7,836 nt of DNA from Candidatus Omnitrophota bacterium (GCA_023819025.1 JAMWDC010000084.1:1-7836), one strand, 5' to 3'; positions 1-6,574 are shown, numbered from the stretch's first letter. Program-made: numbers and translations. The notes: a model not told the origin generated them from the sequence alone.

Positions 1-326
1 TTAAAGTGATGGTTGCCGAACGGGGGATACGGACCTTCGAAACCGCAACGCGGAACACTGTCGATATCAACGCCATTGCAGTCGTCAAAAAGGAAAGTCA
101 TCTTCCCATTTTGCTGGACCCCTCCCACGGGACCGGGATCCGGGAGTATATTGCACCCATTGCCCGTGCCGGTGTTGCGGCCGGATGCGATGGGATTATG
201 GCGGAAGTCCACGAAAATCCGGAAGAAGCCGTGAGCGACGGTCCCCAGTCTCTTTTGCCATCCCAATTTGCCGAGATGATGAAGGAACTTCGTGTCGTAG
301 CTCAAGCCGTCGGGAGAGATATATAA
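1..326 (+). CDS. aroF: 3-deoxy-7-phosphoheptulonate (DAHP) synthase, C-terminal part (5' end outside window)
   Basis: This is the C-terminal ~108 residues of a DAHP synthase, which condenses phosphoenolpyruvate with erythrose 4-phosphate in the first step of the shikimate pathway (cytoplasmic). The reading frame is already open at base 3 and ends with TAA at 324-326, so the start lies upstream of the window. What is visible matches the last strands of the TIM barrel of the AroF/KDO8P-synthase-like family: ERGIRTFETATRNT near bases 18-59, DPSHGTG around 117-137, EVHENPEEA around 204-230 and SDGPQSL around 234-254. The His of DPSH (bases 126-128), the Glu of EVH and the Asp of SDGPQ correspond to known metal ligands of the family; the fourth ligand, a Cys, would be upstream. 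No C-terminal regulatory domain follows the barrel. An N-terminal regulatory domain cannot be judged. tyrA follows 41 bp downstream, probably in one operon. Confidence 0.93.
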   Translation, partial: KVMVAERGIRTFETATRNTVDINAIAVVKKESHLPILLDPSHGTGIREYIAPIARAGVAAGCDGIMAEVHENPEEAVSDGPQSLLPSQFAEMMKELRVVAQAVGRDI

Positions 327-367
327 GCAGACGGTGTTCGTCCGATATTATCCCGTCAGTGAAAGTG

Positions 368-1204
368 ATGAAACTTAAAAAAATCGCAATCATCGGTTTA
401 GGACTTATGGGGGCATCACTTGCCCGTGCTTGTCGCAGGAAATTACCTCAGGTGCGGATCGTCGGTATTACCCGCCGCCGATCCGCTCTCGAGATGGCTC
501 GTCGGAAGCGGTGGATCCATGAGGGTACGCGGGATCTCCGCTTAGGTGTCCGGTCTGCGGATCTGGTAATCCTCTGCACTCCCATTAACACTTTTCCGGG
601 ATATCTTGAACGTTTGGATCAATGGGCCCGTCCCGGAACACGGGTCACGGATGTGGGCAGTGTCAAAGACCGAATTTTGGATTGGGTCCAACGGCGGTCC
701 TGGAAAAATATTCAGTTTGTAGGCGCGCACCCCATGGTGGGATCGCATGAGAGGGGGATCCAGGCATCCCAACCGGATCTTTATGACGAGGGGATTATTT
801 TTCTTGTGCGTGGGGAAAAAACAGATGCAGGAAGTTACCGGGATGTCAAAAATTTCTGGAAAAAAATTTCAAAACACATCATCGAGTTAAAATACGGAAA
901 GCACGATCGGATTGTGAGTGAAATCAGCCACCTACCGCATGCACTTGCCGCTTCGTTAATGCACGCTGTGGAAAAAAAATCTTACGCATTTGCGGCAGCG
1001 GGATTTCGCGATACCACCCGCGTTGCGGCAAGTGATGCCTCGGTTTGGGTACCGATCTTTTGGACAAATCGCCGGGAGATTTTACGTTCCCTTTCAATTT
1101 ACGAGAACAAACTCAAGGAACTGCGGAATTCGCTCTGCGCCGCCAACGATCAGAAGATCCGCCGGTTTCTCGAGTCCGCGGCTCAAAAACGCAGGCAAAT
1201 TTAA
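368..1204 (+). CDS. tyrA: Prephenate (or arogenate) dehydrogenase, TyrA family
   Basis: The 278-residue protein is predicted to oxidatively decarboxylate prephenate (or arogenate) with NAD(P)+ on the way to tyrosine. The N-terminal Rossmann fold shows GLGLMG (G10, G12, G15). The catalytic region shows DVGSVK (95-100), GAHPMVGSHERG (119-130, His121), SHLPH (187-191) and GFRDTTRVAASD (212-223). His121, His188 and Arg218 match the substrate-binding positions described for TyrA enzymes. Length is normal for a stand-alone dehydrogenase. There is no chorismate mutase domain and no C-terminal ACT domain, so tyrosine feedback through ACT is not expected. The ATG at 368 is chosen because the fold starts directly after it; in-frame GTG codons at 359 and 365 are alternatives. 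No convincing Shine-Dalgarno sequence is seen. The frame is also open upstream to 185, but that part overlaps aroF and has no TyrA character. Prephenate versus arogenate preference cannot be read from the sequence. Confidence 0.93.
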   Translation: MKLKKIAIIGLGLMGASLARACRRKLPQVRIVGITRRRSALEMARRKRWIHEGTRDLRLGVRSADLVILCTPINTFPGYLERLDQWARPGTRVTDVGSVKDRILDWVQRRSWKNIQFVGAHPMVGSHERGIQASQPDLYDEGIIFLVRGEKTDAGSYRDVKNFWKKISKHIIELKYGKHDRIVSEISHLPHALAASLMHAVEKKSYAFAAAGFRDTTRVAASDASVWVPIFWTNRREILRSLSIYENKLKELRNSLCAANDQKIRRFLESAAQKRRQI

Positions 1205-1205
1205 C

Positions 1206-1233
1206 TTTGCAAAGATAGTCTTTATGCTATAAT
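1206..1233 (+). promoter_or_regulatory. Sigma-70-type promoter with extended -10, driving rpsA
   Basis: A perfect TATAAT (1228-1233) is preceded by TGC, giving an extended -10 (TGCTATAAT). The -35 match is weaker: TTTGCA at 1206-1211 with a 16-bp spacer, or TTGCAA at 1207-1212 with 15 bp. It starts 2 bp after the tyrA stop codon and is the best promoter match in the intergenic region. Transcription would start near 1240, giving rpsA a leader of about 190 nt. This is a motif match, not measured. Confidence 0.65.
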
Positions 1234-1239
1234 GCATCC

Positions 1240-1412
1240 CTTGACGTGGCAGACTAAATAAAGCCGCAGTTTGATCTTACGTTGTTGAGCCATCCTGGAT
1301 GATGGTGCTCCGATCGGGAAAACAAGAGTAAGGATAGAGTCTTTTTTTGATGTTTCAAGTTTAGGTTCAGACGGTCGTGTAACATTAGTGCGACGATATT
1401 GTTAGAGAAGTA
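1240..1412 (+). promoter_or_regulatory. Long rpsA 5' leader with possible RNA hairpins
   Basis: No gene is seen between tyrA and rpsA; this stretch would be the untranslated leader from the promoter at 1206-1233. The clearest structure pairs GAGCCATC (1287-1294) with GATG-GT-GCTC (1301-1310): eight base pairs, a two-nucleotide bulge and a CTGGAT loop. A weaker stem pairs GTGGC (1246-1250) with GCCGC (1263-1267) using one G-U pair, and TAACA (1380-1384) can pair with TGTTA (1400-1404). A run of seven T lies at 1342-1348 but is about 30 nt past the main hairpin, so it is not a standard intrinsic terminator. No known riboswitch or structured RNA class was recognised. Autoregulation by S1 is known for rpsA in E. 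coli, so a leader with that role is plausible, but this is inference. Confidence 0.35.
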
Positions 1413-1418
1413 AGGAGG
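1413..1418 (+). promoter_or_regulatory. Strong ribosome binding site of rpsA
   Basis: AGGAGG, within TAAGGAGGT, is a near-perfect anti-Shine-Dalgarno complement and lies 11 nt before the ATG at 1430. The spacing is slightly long, with a T-rich spacer. It is the strongest Shine-Dalgarno sequence in the window and fixes the rpsA start. Confidence 0.8.
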
Positions 1419-1429
1419 TCTTTGTTTTT

Positions 1430-3007
1430 ATGTCATCTCAGTTTGCGGACCTGTACGAAAAAGATATGCAGGATTTTCAGGCAGGGAGTTTGGTCAAAGG
1501 TAAGATTGTTGCGATTCACGGTCGGGACGTTTTAATCGACATTAGCTATAAGGCCGAAGGGGTGTTGCATATCGATGAATTCACGGATCCGAGCGCAGTC
1601 CAAATCGGGGCTGAAATGGAGTTTCTCTTCGAAGCCTTTGACGATGAACAAGGAGTGGTTATCTTGTCGAAAAAGAAGGCCGACCGACAGCGTACTTGGA
1701 GCCAGCTTCTCTCGTCGGCCGAAGAGGGGAGAATCGTGGAAGGGAAGATATGCCGCAAGGTGCGCGGTGGATTCATGGTCGATATCGGCATGGAGGCGTT
1801 TCTTCCCGCGTCGCTTGTGGATCTCAAGCCGACACGGAACCTCGACCAATTTCTTGGCATTACGAGTAAGTTCATGATTGTAAAAATCAATCACAAGAGG
1901 AAAAATATTGTTGTTTCCAGAAAAGATTACCTCGAAAAGGAAAAGATCGCTGCACGGTCCAAAAAACTACAAAGCCTGACTTTGGGACAAATCGTCAAGG
2001 GACGTGTGAAAAATATTACAGATTTCGGCGCCTTCATCGATCTGGGCGATCTCGACGGCCTCCTGCACATTACGGATATGAGTTGGGGAAGGATTTCCCA
2101 CCCTTCGGAGATCGTCAAACTCGGTGACGAGGTCGACGTCGTGGTCATCGGAATTGACCGTGAAGGGGAAAAGGTTTCTTTAGGATTAAAGCAAAAAAGT
2201 ATGAATCCGTGGGACAACGTTGAAAAAAAATATCCCGTGGGATTGCAGACTCAAGGCCGGGTGGTCAATATTCTCCCTTACGGCGCCTTTGTGGAACTGG
2301 AGGCCGGGATCGAAGGCTTGGTCCACATTAGCGAGCTTTCCTGGACGAAACGCGTCAGCCATCCATCCGAACTTTTAGCGATCGGCGACGTTGTGGATGT
2401 CGTTGTCTTGAATCTCGATAAGGAAGGCAAAAAGATTTCTCTCGGGATGAAACAAGTTCAGGAAAATCCTTGGACCCGCGTCAATGACAAGTATCCGGTC
2501 GGTACCCGTATTCACGGGACCGTCAGGAATTTGACCGATTACGGAGTTTTTGTCGAAATTGAGCCGGGTGTGGACGGATTGGTTCATATTTCGGATTTAT
2601 CTTGGACCCACAAGGTAAATCGCCCGAGCGATCTTCTGAAAAAAGGGGATACCGTAGAGGTGATGGTGTTGGCTGTGGACGCCGAGGCAAAGAAAGTTTC
2701 TCTGGGGATCAAACAACTCACCGAGGACCCCTGGGATGAGTTGACCAAGGACTTCGTTGCCGGATTGCAGATCTCGGGCAAAGTTACCCGGATTGTCAAC
2801 TTTGGTCTATTTGTTGAACTTGAAAACGGGCTTGAGGGATTGGTGCACATTTCCGAAATCCCCGGGGTCAATGCGCCGGTGGATTTAGAAAAGAATTTCC
2901 GGATCGGTGAACCTATCCATGTCAGCATCCTTCATATTGACCACGATGCCCGTAAGATTGCTCTTACCTTAAAGGGTGAAACCGCTTCCACACTGGACTC
3001 TCGTTAA
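1430..3007 (+). CDS. rpsA: 30S ribosomal protein S1, six S1 domains
   Basis: This 525-residue protein has six S1 (OB-fold) RNA-binding domains at roughly 18-81, 100-164, 185-254, 270-341, 357-428 and 444-515. The layout matches Gram-negative S1 (557 residues in E. coli) and not the shorter four-domain Firmicutes proteins. Domains 1 and 2 are degenerate, as expected for the ribosome-anchoring end. Domains 3-5 carry textbook S1 motifs such as NITDFGAFIDL, LPYGAFVEL and GLVHISELSW. The linker motif N/D-P-W recurs at 259, 346 and 433, an exact 87-residue period marking tandem domain duplication. S1 binds mRNA leaders and helps the 30S subunit unfold and load them, which matters for genes with poor Shine-Dalgarno sequences, of which this window has several. 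The gene has its own promoter, long leader and strong ribosome binding site. fabF begins 6 nt after its TAA stop. Confidence 0.97.
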   Translation: MSSQFADLYEKDMQDFQAGSLVKGKIVAIHGRDVLIDISYKAEGVLHIDEFTDPSAVQIGAEMEFLFEAFDDEQGVVILSKKKADRQRTWSQLLSSAEEGRIVEGKICRKVRGGFMVDIGMEAFLPASLVDLKPTRNLDQFLGITSKFMIVKINHKRKNIVVSRKDYLEKEKIAARSKKLQSLTLGQIVKGRVKNITDFGAFIDLGDLDGLLHITDMSWGRISHPSEIVKLGDEVDVVVIGIDREGEKVSLGLKQKSMNPWDNVEKKYPVGLQTQGRVVNILPYGAFVELEAGIEGLVHISELSWTKRVSHPSELLAIGDVVDVVVLNLDKEGKKISLGMKQVQENPWTRVNDKYPVGTRIHGTVRNLTDYGVFVEIEPGVDGLVHISDLSWTHKVNRPSDLLKKGDTVEVMVLAVDAEAKKVSLGIKQLTEDPWDELTKDFVAGLQISGKVTRIVNFGLFVELENGLEGLVHISEIPGVNAPVDLEKNFRIGEPIHVSILHIDHDARKIALTLKGETASTLDSR

Positions 3008-3013
3008 TTCATC

Positions 3014-4267
3014 GTGGTTCAAATTCTTTCAAAAAAACGCCGGGTCGTTATTACGGGGATCGGTGTGGTTTCTTCGATCGGGATCGGCAAAGATGCCTTT
3101 TGGGATTCCCTAAAAAACGGCCGCTCCGGTATTTCCCGCATTACCGCGTTTGATCCTTCTGCCTTCACCACACAATTTGCAGGCGAAATACGAAATTTTA
3201 ACGCCGCCGACTATATCGACGCGAAGCGTTTGAAACGAATGGACCGCACCTCCCAGTTGGCTGTTGCTTGTGCAAAAATGGCCGTGGAGGATGCCAAACT
3301 GGATCCGCGTTGCAACGGAAGGGAGAGGACGGGCGTCATCATCGGGACGGCCATGGCGGGACATGGCTACATTCTGGATCAACATAAGACCCTGATGCAA
3401 AAAGGTCCTATGAGGATCAATCCATTTACGGCCCTCGCTTCTTTTCCAGATGCCTGTGCCAGCAATGTTTCCATTGAACTCGGGGTAACCGGACCTAGTT
3501 TTTCAATTGCGACGGCGTGTTCCTCGGCCTCGGACGCAGGCGGCTATGCCTTTGATGCGATCCGCAATGGCACGGTTGATTTTCTGATCATGGGAGGAGC
3601 CGAGGCCTCGATTTATCCAGGCATCCTTGCAGCATTTTGTGTGGCCCGGGCCCTTTCCACAAGAAACGAAGAGCCGGAAAAGGCCTCGCGACCCTTTAGC
3701 CGCGACCGCGATGGTTTTGTTTTAGGGGAAGGGGCCGGTATGATGGTCTTGGAAGAATATGAACACGCTAAAAAGCGCGGAGCGCATATCTATGCTGAAG
3801 TGTTGGGGCATGGGATGACCTGCGATGCCTATCACATGACAGCCCCGGATCCTGAAGGCAAGGAAGCCGTTCGGGCCATCCAAATTGCCATGACCAATGC
3901 CGGTGTTACGCCGAACCAAATCGATTATATCAATGCCCACGGGACTTCAACGGTTTTGAACGATAAGATAGAAACCATGATTATCAAAAAGGTGTTAGGT
4001 TCCCGGGCGTATCAGATTCCCATCAGTTCGACGAAATCCATGATCGGGCATTTGATCGGGGCCGCGGGAAGCGTCGAACTTATTGCCACGATCCTTGGCA
4101 TGGATTATGGGATCATCCCGCCGACGATTAATTATTCCGTTCCGGATCCGGAATGCGATTTGGATTATGTTCCCAACCAGGCCCGGCCTGCCAAGATCTC
4201 GATTGCCATCAAAAATTCTTTCGGATTTGGCGGGAAAAACTCCATTCTCATCGTCGGAAAAATTTAA
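3014..4267 (+). CDS. fabF: Beta-ketoacyl-ACP synthase II (FabF/KAS II type)
   Basis: The 417-residue condensing enzyme is predicted to elongate acyl-ACP with malonyl-ACP in type II fatty acid synthesis (cytoplasmic). The Cys-His-His triad is intact: Cys169 in SIATACSS, His309 in NAHGTST and His346 in STKSMIGHLIGAAG, with the conserved Lys341. The glycine-rich NSFGFGG loop (401-407) and the block EEYEHAKKRGAHIYAE (247-262) are strongly FabF-like, and the length is typical. The start is GTG at 3014, just before the usual N-terminal RRVVITGIGVVS strand. It lies 6 nt after the rpsA stop with no visible Shine-Dalgarno sequence, so coupled reinitiation is likely. No acpP, fabG, fabD or fabZ is adjacent, unlike the common fab cluster. 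Some loop residues differ from E. coli FabF (CSSASDA after the nucleophile, GGKN in place of GGTN). A specialised ketoacyl synthase is therefore possible, but primary FabF function is the simplest reading. Confidence 0.93.
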   Translation: MVQILSKKRRVVITGIGVVSSIGIGKDAFWDSLKNGRSGISRITAFDPSAFTTQFAGEIRNFNAADYIDAKRLKRMDRTSQLAVACAKMAVEDAKLDPRCNGRERTGVIIGTAMAGHGYILDQHKTLMQKGPMRINPFTALASFPDACASNVSIELGVTGPSFSIATACSSASDAGGYAFDAIRNGTVDFLIMGGAEASIYPGILAAFCVARALSTRNEEPEKASRPFSRDRDGFVLGEGAGMMVLEEYEHAKKRGAHIYAEVLGHGMTCDAYHMTAPDPEGKEAVRAIQIAMTNAGVTPNQIDYINAHGTSTVLNDKIETMIIKKVLGSRAYQIPISSTKSMIGHLIGAAGSVELIATILGMDYGIIPPTINYSVPDPECDLDYVPNQARPAKISIAIKNSFGFGGKNSILIVGKI

Positions 4268-4328
4268 AGGAAGACCGGTTCTTTGCGATGCGCACCGGGA
4301 TCCAACGAGGATCGGCCGAAAGGGTCAA

Positions 4329-5141
4329 CTAATTTTTCCGGGGTTTGATGGTTTCTTCTTCACAGCCCGAGCCGTCCACAATGCCGCGTTTTGATTCCTC
4401 GATAAATTGAACTAAATGAGCCACTTCCTGACTCGATAAATTTTTTTTTATCGCGGCGACCGCTTGACTGACGTTTAGTCCGGACCGGTAGAGTAATTTG
4501 TAAGCCTGTTTGATTTCCTCTCGGACATCGGCCGGAATTCCCGCGCGTCGGAGCCCCACGACATTAATCCCCAGCACGACGCCGGGCCTTCCTCCGCAAG
4601 TCATGTAAGGCGGGATGTCTTTGTTACAAGCCGAAAGGGCACTTACCATCGCGAGCCGGCCGATACGGGTAAACTGGTGAAATCCGGTGATGCCCGAAAG
4701 GAAGGCGCCATCCTCTACTTCAACGTATCCGGTTAAGGATGCCTGATTCACCATAATGACACGATTTCCGAGGATGCAGTTGTGAGCGATATGGCAGTAA
4801 GCCATAATGAAATTATCATTGCCAATGACCGTGGCTGTACCCGCCTTTGTCCCGCGATGAATCGTGACAAACTCACGAATCTTGTTACGATGCCCGATCC
4901 TTGTGAAAGTTCGTTCGTTCTGGTAAGCGAGATCTTGGGGCGTATGTCCAATGATCGCATGCATGTGGATTTCATTGTCGTCTCCGATCTCGGTACCCGA
5001 ACAAATATAAGAACCCGCACCGATCGAATTTCGACAACCCATTTTTACATCGTCTTCAATGATGACGTACGGGCCGATGTTCGTATCGGTACCAATATCG
5101 ACTCTTTGTCCGATGATTGCAGTGGGATGGATCTTTGACAT
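4329..5141 (-). CDS. lpxA: Acyl-ACP--UDP-N-acetylglucosamine O-acyltransferase
   Basis: The 270-residue left-handed beta-helix protein is predicted to transfer a 3-hydroxyacyl chain from ACP to the 3-OH of UDP-GlcNAc, the first step of lipid A synthesis (E. coli LpxA: 262 residues). Hexapeptide repeats fill residues 5-165, starting at HPTAIIG. Family hallmarks are IREFVTIHRGT (88-98), CHIAHNC (116-122) with His120 matching the catalytic His125 of E. coli, TGFHQF (152-157), and the C-terminal helical domain with INVVGLRRAGI and AYKLLYRSG. The ATG at 5141 is chosen because MSKIHPTA matches the family N-terminus. The frame stays open upstream to 5327, with another ATG at 5282, but those residues do not resemble LpxA. 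No Shine-Dalgarno sequence precedes 5141, and a promoter ends 7 nt before it. The gene stands alone, without lpxB, lpxD or fabZ, convergent with fabF and divergent from tyrS. It implies a lipid A outer membrane. Confidence 0.95.
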   Translation of the reverse strand: MSKIHPTAIIGQRVDIGTDTNIGPYVIIEDDVKMGCRNSIGAGSYICSGTEIGDDNEIHMHAIIGHTPQDLAYQNERTFTRIGHRNKIREFVTIHRGTKAGTATVIGNDNFIMAYCHIAHNCILGNRVIMVNQASLTGYVEVEDGAFLSGITGFHQFTRIGRLAMVSALSACNKDIPPYMTCGGRPGVVLGINVVGLRRAGIPADVREEIKQAYKLLYRSGLNVSQAVAAIKKNLSSQEVAHLVQFIEESKRGIVDGSGCEEETIKPRKN

Positions 5142-5148
5142 GGATGCG

Positions 5149-5177
5149 ATTGTAACACGGGAGCAGAACCTTGTCCA
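5149..5177 (-). promoter_or_regulatory. Extended -10 promoter abutting the lpxA start codon
   Basis: Read on the minus strand, TGGACA (5172-5177; 5 of 6 to the -35 consensus) is followed after 17 bp by TACAAT (5149-5154; 5 of 6), preceded by TGT, giving the extended -10 TGTTACAAT. Only seven nucleotides (CGCATCC) separate the -10 from the lpxA ATG at 5141. Transcription would therefore begin at or within two bases of the start codon, giving a leaderless mRNA. Confidence 0.55.
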
Positions 5178-5294
5178 TCCGTGCCTAACTCCTTTGGCTG
5201 AAAGAAGTTTCTTTTTTACCGTGATGTGCTTGGGCACTCGCACATAACCGTCGGTCGAGGTTATTTCCCCCGCTATGTTCATGACTTCATCTGT

Positions 5295-5323
5295 TTGACT
5301 CGACTTTTGATCCCTGTTACAAT
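5295..5323 (+). promoter_or_regulatory. Sigma-70-type promoter driving tyrS and probably the ABC genes
   Basis: TTGACT (5295-5300; 5 of 6), an optimal 17-bp spacer and TACAAT (5318-5323; 5 of 6) with an upstream TGT form a strong extended -10 promoter. A second TACAAT overlaps it at 5323-5328. Transcription would start near 5330, leaving a leader of about 36 nt before the TTG start of tyrS. That is too short for a T-box or similar riboswitch. Confidence 0.65.
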
Positions 5324-5365
5324 ACAATCCTTCGCGCTAACTTCTTGTAGGAAAGCGAGATAGAA

Positions 5366-6574
5366 TTGTCCACGGATATTCAGAAGCAACTCGAGATACT
5401 CGGAGACGGAATTGTCGATCTGATCACTCCGGAAGAATTTGAAAACGCTCTCCGTCGTTCGACAAAAGAAAAACGTCCCCTGAGGATCAAGTATGGCGCC
5501 GATCCGTCGGCCGCGGATCTCCATCTGGGACATACGGTTGTCTTGAGAAAATTAAAACAATTTCAAGACCTCGGGCATTTAGTTGTTTTTCTCATTGGTG
5601 ATTTTACGGCTCGTATCGGGGATCCCAGCCAGCGTTCCGAAACGCGACCGATGCTTTCCGAACAAGAGGTGTTAAGAAACGCGAAGACGTACGAAACCCA
5701 GGTCTTTAAGATTCTGGACCGGGGAAAAACAGAAGTGCGTTACAATTCGGAATGGCTCGGGAAAATGACGCCTGCAGATTTTCTCAACTTGACGGCTCAA
5801 TACACGGTCGCACGAATTTTGGAGCGCGATGATTTTCAAAAACGCTACCGGGGCAATAAACCCATTGCCTTGATCGAGTTTCTTTATCCGTTGCTTCAGG
5901 GGTATGATTCCGTTGTTTTGAAATCCGATGTAGAGATCGGGGGGACGGATCAAAAATTCAATCTGCTGGTCGGACGGGAATTGCAGCGGGTTTGGAATCA
6001 GACGCCCCAGATCGTGATGACCCTGCCCTTGCTTGAAGGGACCGACGGGACGCTCAAAATGAGCAAGAGTTACAACAATTATATTGCCATCCAGGATTTT
6101 CCTCAGGAGATGTTCGGCAAGGTGATGTCCATTCCGGACTTTTTGATCGAGAGGTACTTTCGTTATGTGAGCGGTATGTCACCAAAAGAGTATCAGCTTG
6201 TGATTTCCGAATTATTGGAAAAAAATCCTCGGGATGCCAAGGCCAAACTGGCCGAACAAATCGTCAGTCTTTATCACGGCCCCAAGGAAGCGGAGGATGC
6301 CCGTCAGGAATTTGACCGCATCTTCCGGGATAAAGGTCTTCCGGATGAAATTCCGGTTGTCAGTCTATCCCGCAAATTTCTGGATCTCCCATCTCTCCTC
6401 ATGGAGGCGGGATTGGTGACAAGCAAGAATGAGGCGCGGCGCCTGATTATGCACGGCGGCGTCAAGGTGGACGGTCAGAAGGTGACGGATTCCGCTTTCC
6501 GGGTGGAATTGAATCGATCGATTCTGATCCAGTGCGGAAAAAGGAAATTTGCCAAGGTGGAGTATCATGTCTAG
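5366..6574 (+). CDS. tyrS: Tyrosyl-tRNA synthetase (TyrRS)
   Basis: The 402-residue class I aminoacyl-tRNA synthetase is predicted to charge tRNA-Tyr with tyrosine using ATP. The class I signatures are HLGH (53-56; the HIGH motif) in YGADPSAADLHLGH and KMSKS (231-235). The tyrosine pocket block YPLLQGYDSVVL (174-185) and VEIGGTDQKFNLLVGRELQ (189-207) is characteristic of TyrRS. A C-terminal S4-like tRNA-binding domain spans about 335-400 (SLLMEAGLVTSKNEARRLI). The YGADPSA and FLIGDFTARIGDPS wording and the length suit the TyrRS form distinct from E. coli TyrS (often called type 2 or TyrZ-like), judged from memory. The start is TTG at 5366. No in-frame ATG occurs before Met96, well past the HLGH motif, so a non-ATG start is required. 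The ribosome binding site is weak (AGGAAAG at 5349-5355). The stop overlaps the next gene by 8 nt. Confidence 0.96.
   Translation: MSTDIQKQLEILGDGIVDLITPEEFENALRRSTKEKRPLRIKYGADPSAADLHLGHTVVLRKLKQFQDLGHLVVFLIGDFTARIGDPSQRSETRPMLSEQEVLRNAKTYETQVFKILDRGKTEVRYNSEWLGKMTPADFLNLTAQYTVARILERDDFQKRYRGNKPIALIEFLYPLLQGYDSVVLKSDVEIGGTDQKFNLLVGRELQRVWNQTPQIVMTLPLLEGTDGTLKMSKSYNNYIAIQDFPQEMFGKVMSIPDFLIERYFRYVSGMSPKEYQLVISELLEKNPRDAKAKLAEQIVSLYHGPKEAEDARQEFDRIFRDKGLPDEIPVVSLSRKFLDLPSLLMEAGLVTSKNEARRLIMHGGVKVDGQKVTDSAFRVELNRSILIQCGKRKFAKVEYHV
6554..6562 (+). promoter_or_regulatory. Ribosome binding site of the ABC ATPase gene, inside tyrS
   Basis: AAGGTGGAG sits 4 nt before the ATG at 6567 (9 nt if AAGG is the pairing part). 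Together with the ATGTCTAG overlap with the tyrS stop, it supports the 6567 start over the internal ATG at 6636, which has its own purine-rich stretch (GGAAGCGAAGG). Confidence 0.5.

Noticed and set aside
185..367. In-frame upstream extension of tyrA giving a 339-residue protein
   Set aside because: The extra 61 codons overlap aroF, are basic and low in similarity to any TyrA, and the Rossmann strand begins right after the ATG at 368.
1299..1331. Short leader ORF MMVLRSGKQE in the rpsA leader
   Set aside because: It has no ribosome binding site, no run of regulatory codons, and its start lies inside the predicted hairpin.
1287..1348. Intrinsic terminator/attenuator before rpsA
   Set aside because: The seven-T run is about 30 nt past the hairpin and the bases just before it do not form a convincing stem.
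1532..1894. Antisense ORFs of about 115-120 codons inside rpsA
   Set aside because: They are opposite-strand shadows of a highly conserved gene, with no ribosome binding site and no recognisable protein features.
4268..4328. Bidirectional terminator between fabF and lpxA
   Set aside because: Imperfect hairpins exist (CCGG 4275-4278 with 4295-4298; GATCC 4299-4303 with GGATC 4309-4313), but none is followed directly by a T run on either strand.
5056..5178. Minus-strand 40-codon ORF starting at 5178 behind a good AAAGGAG (5189-5195), overlapping the lpxA start in another frame
   Set aside because: The encoded peptide looks random and its start codon lies in the probable lpxA -35 box, so the main transcript would not contain it. 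It could be a regulatory upstream ORF only if a longer transcript exists.
5142..5327. N-terminal extension of LpxA from the ATG at 5282 or from the frame opening at 5327
   Set aside because: LpxA proteins begin just before the HPTAIIG repeat, the extension has no hexapeptide character, and a promoter lies inside it.
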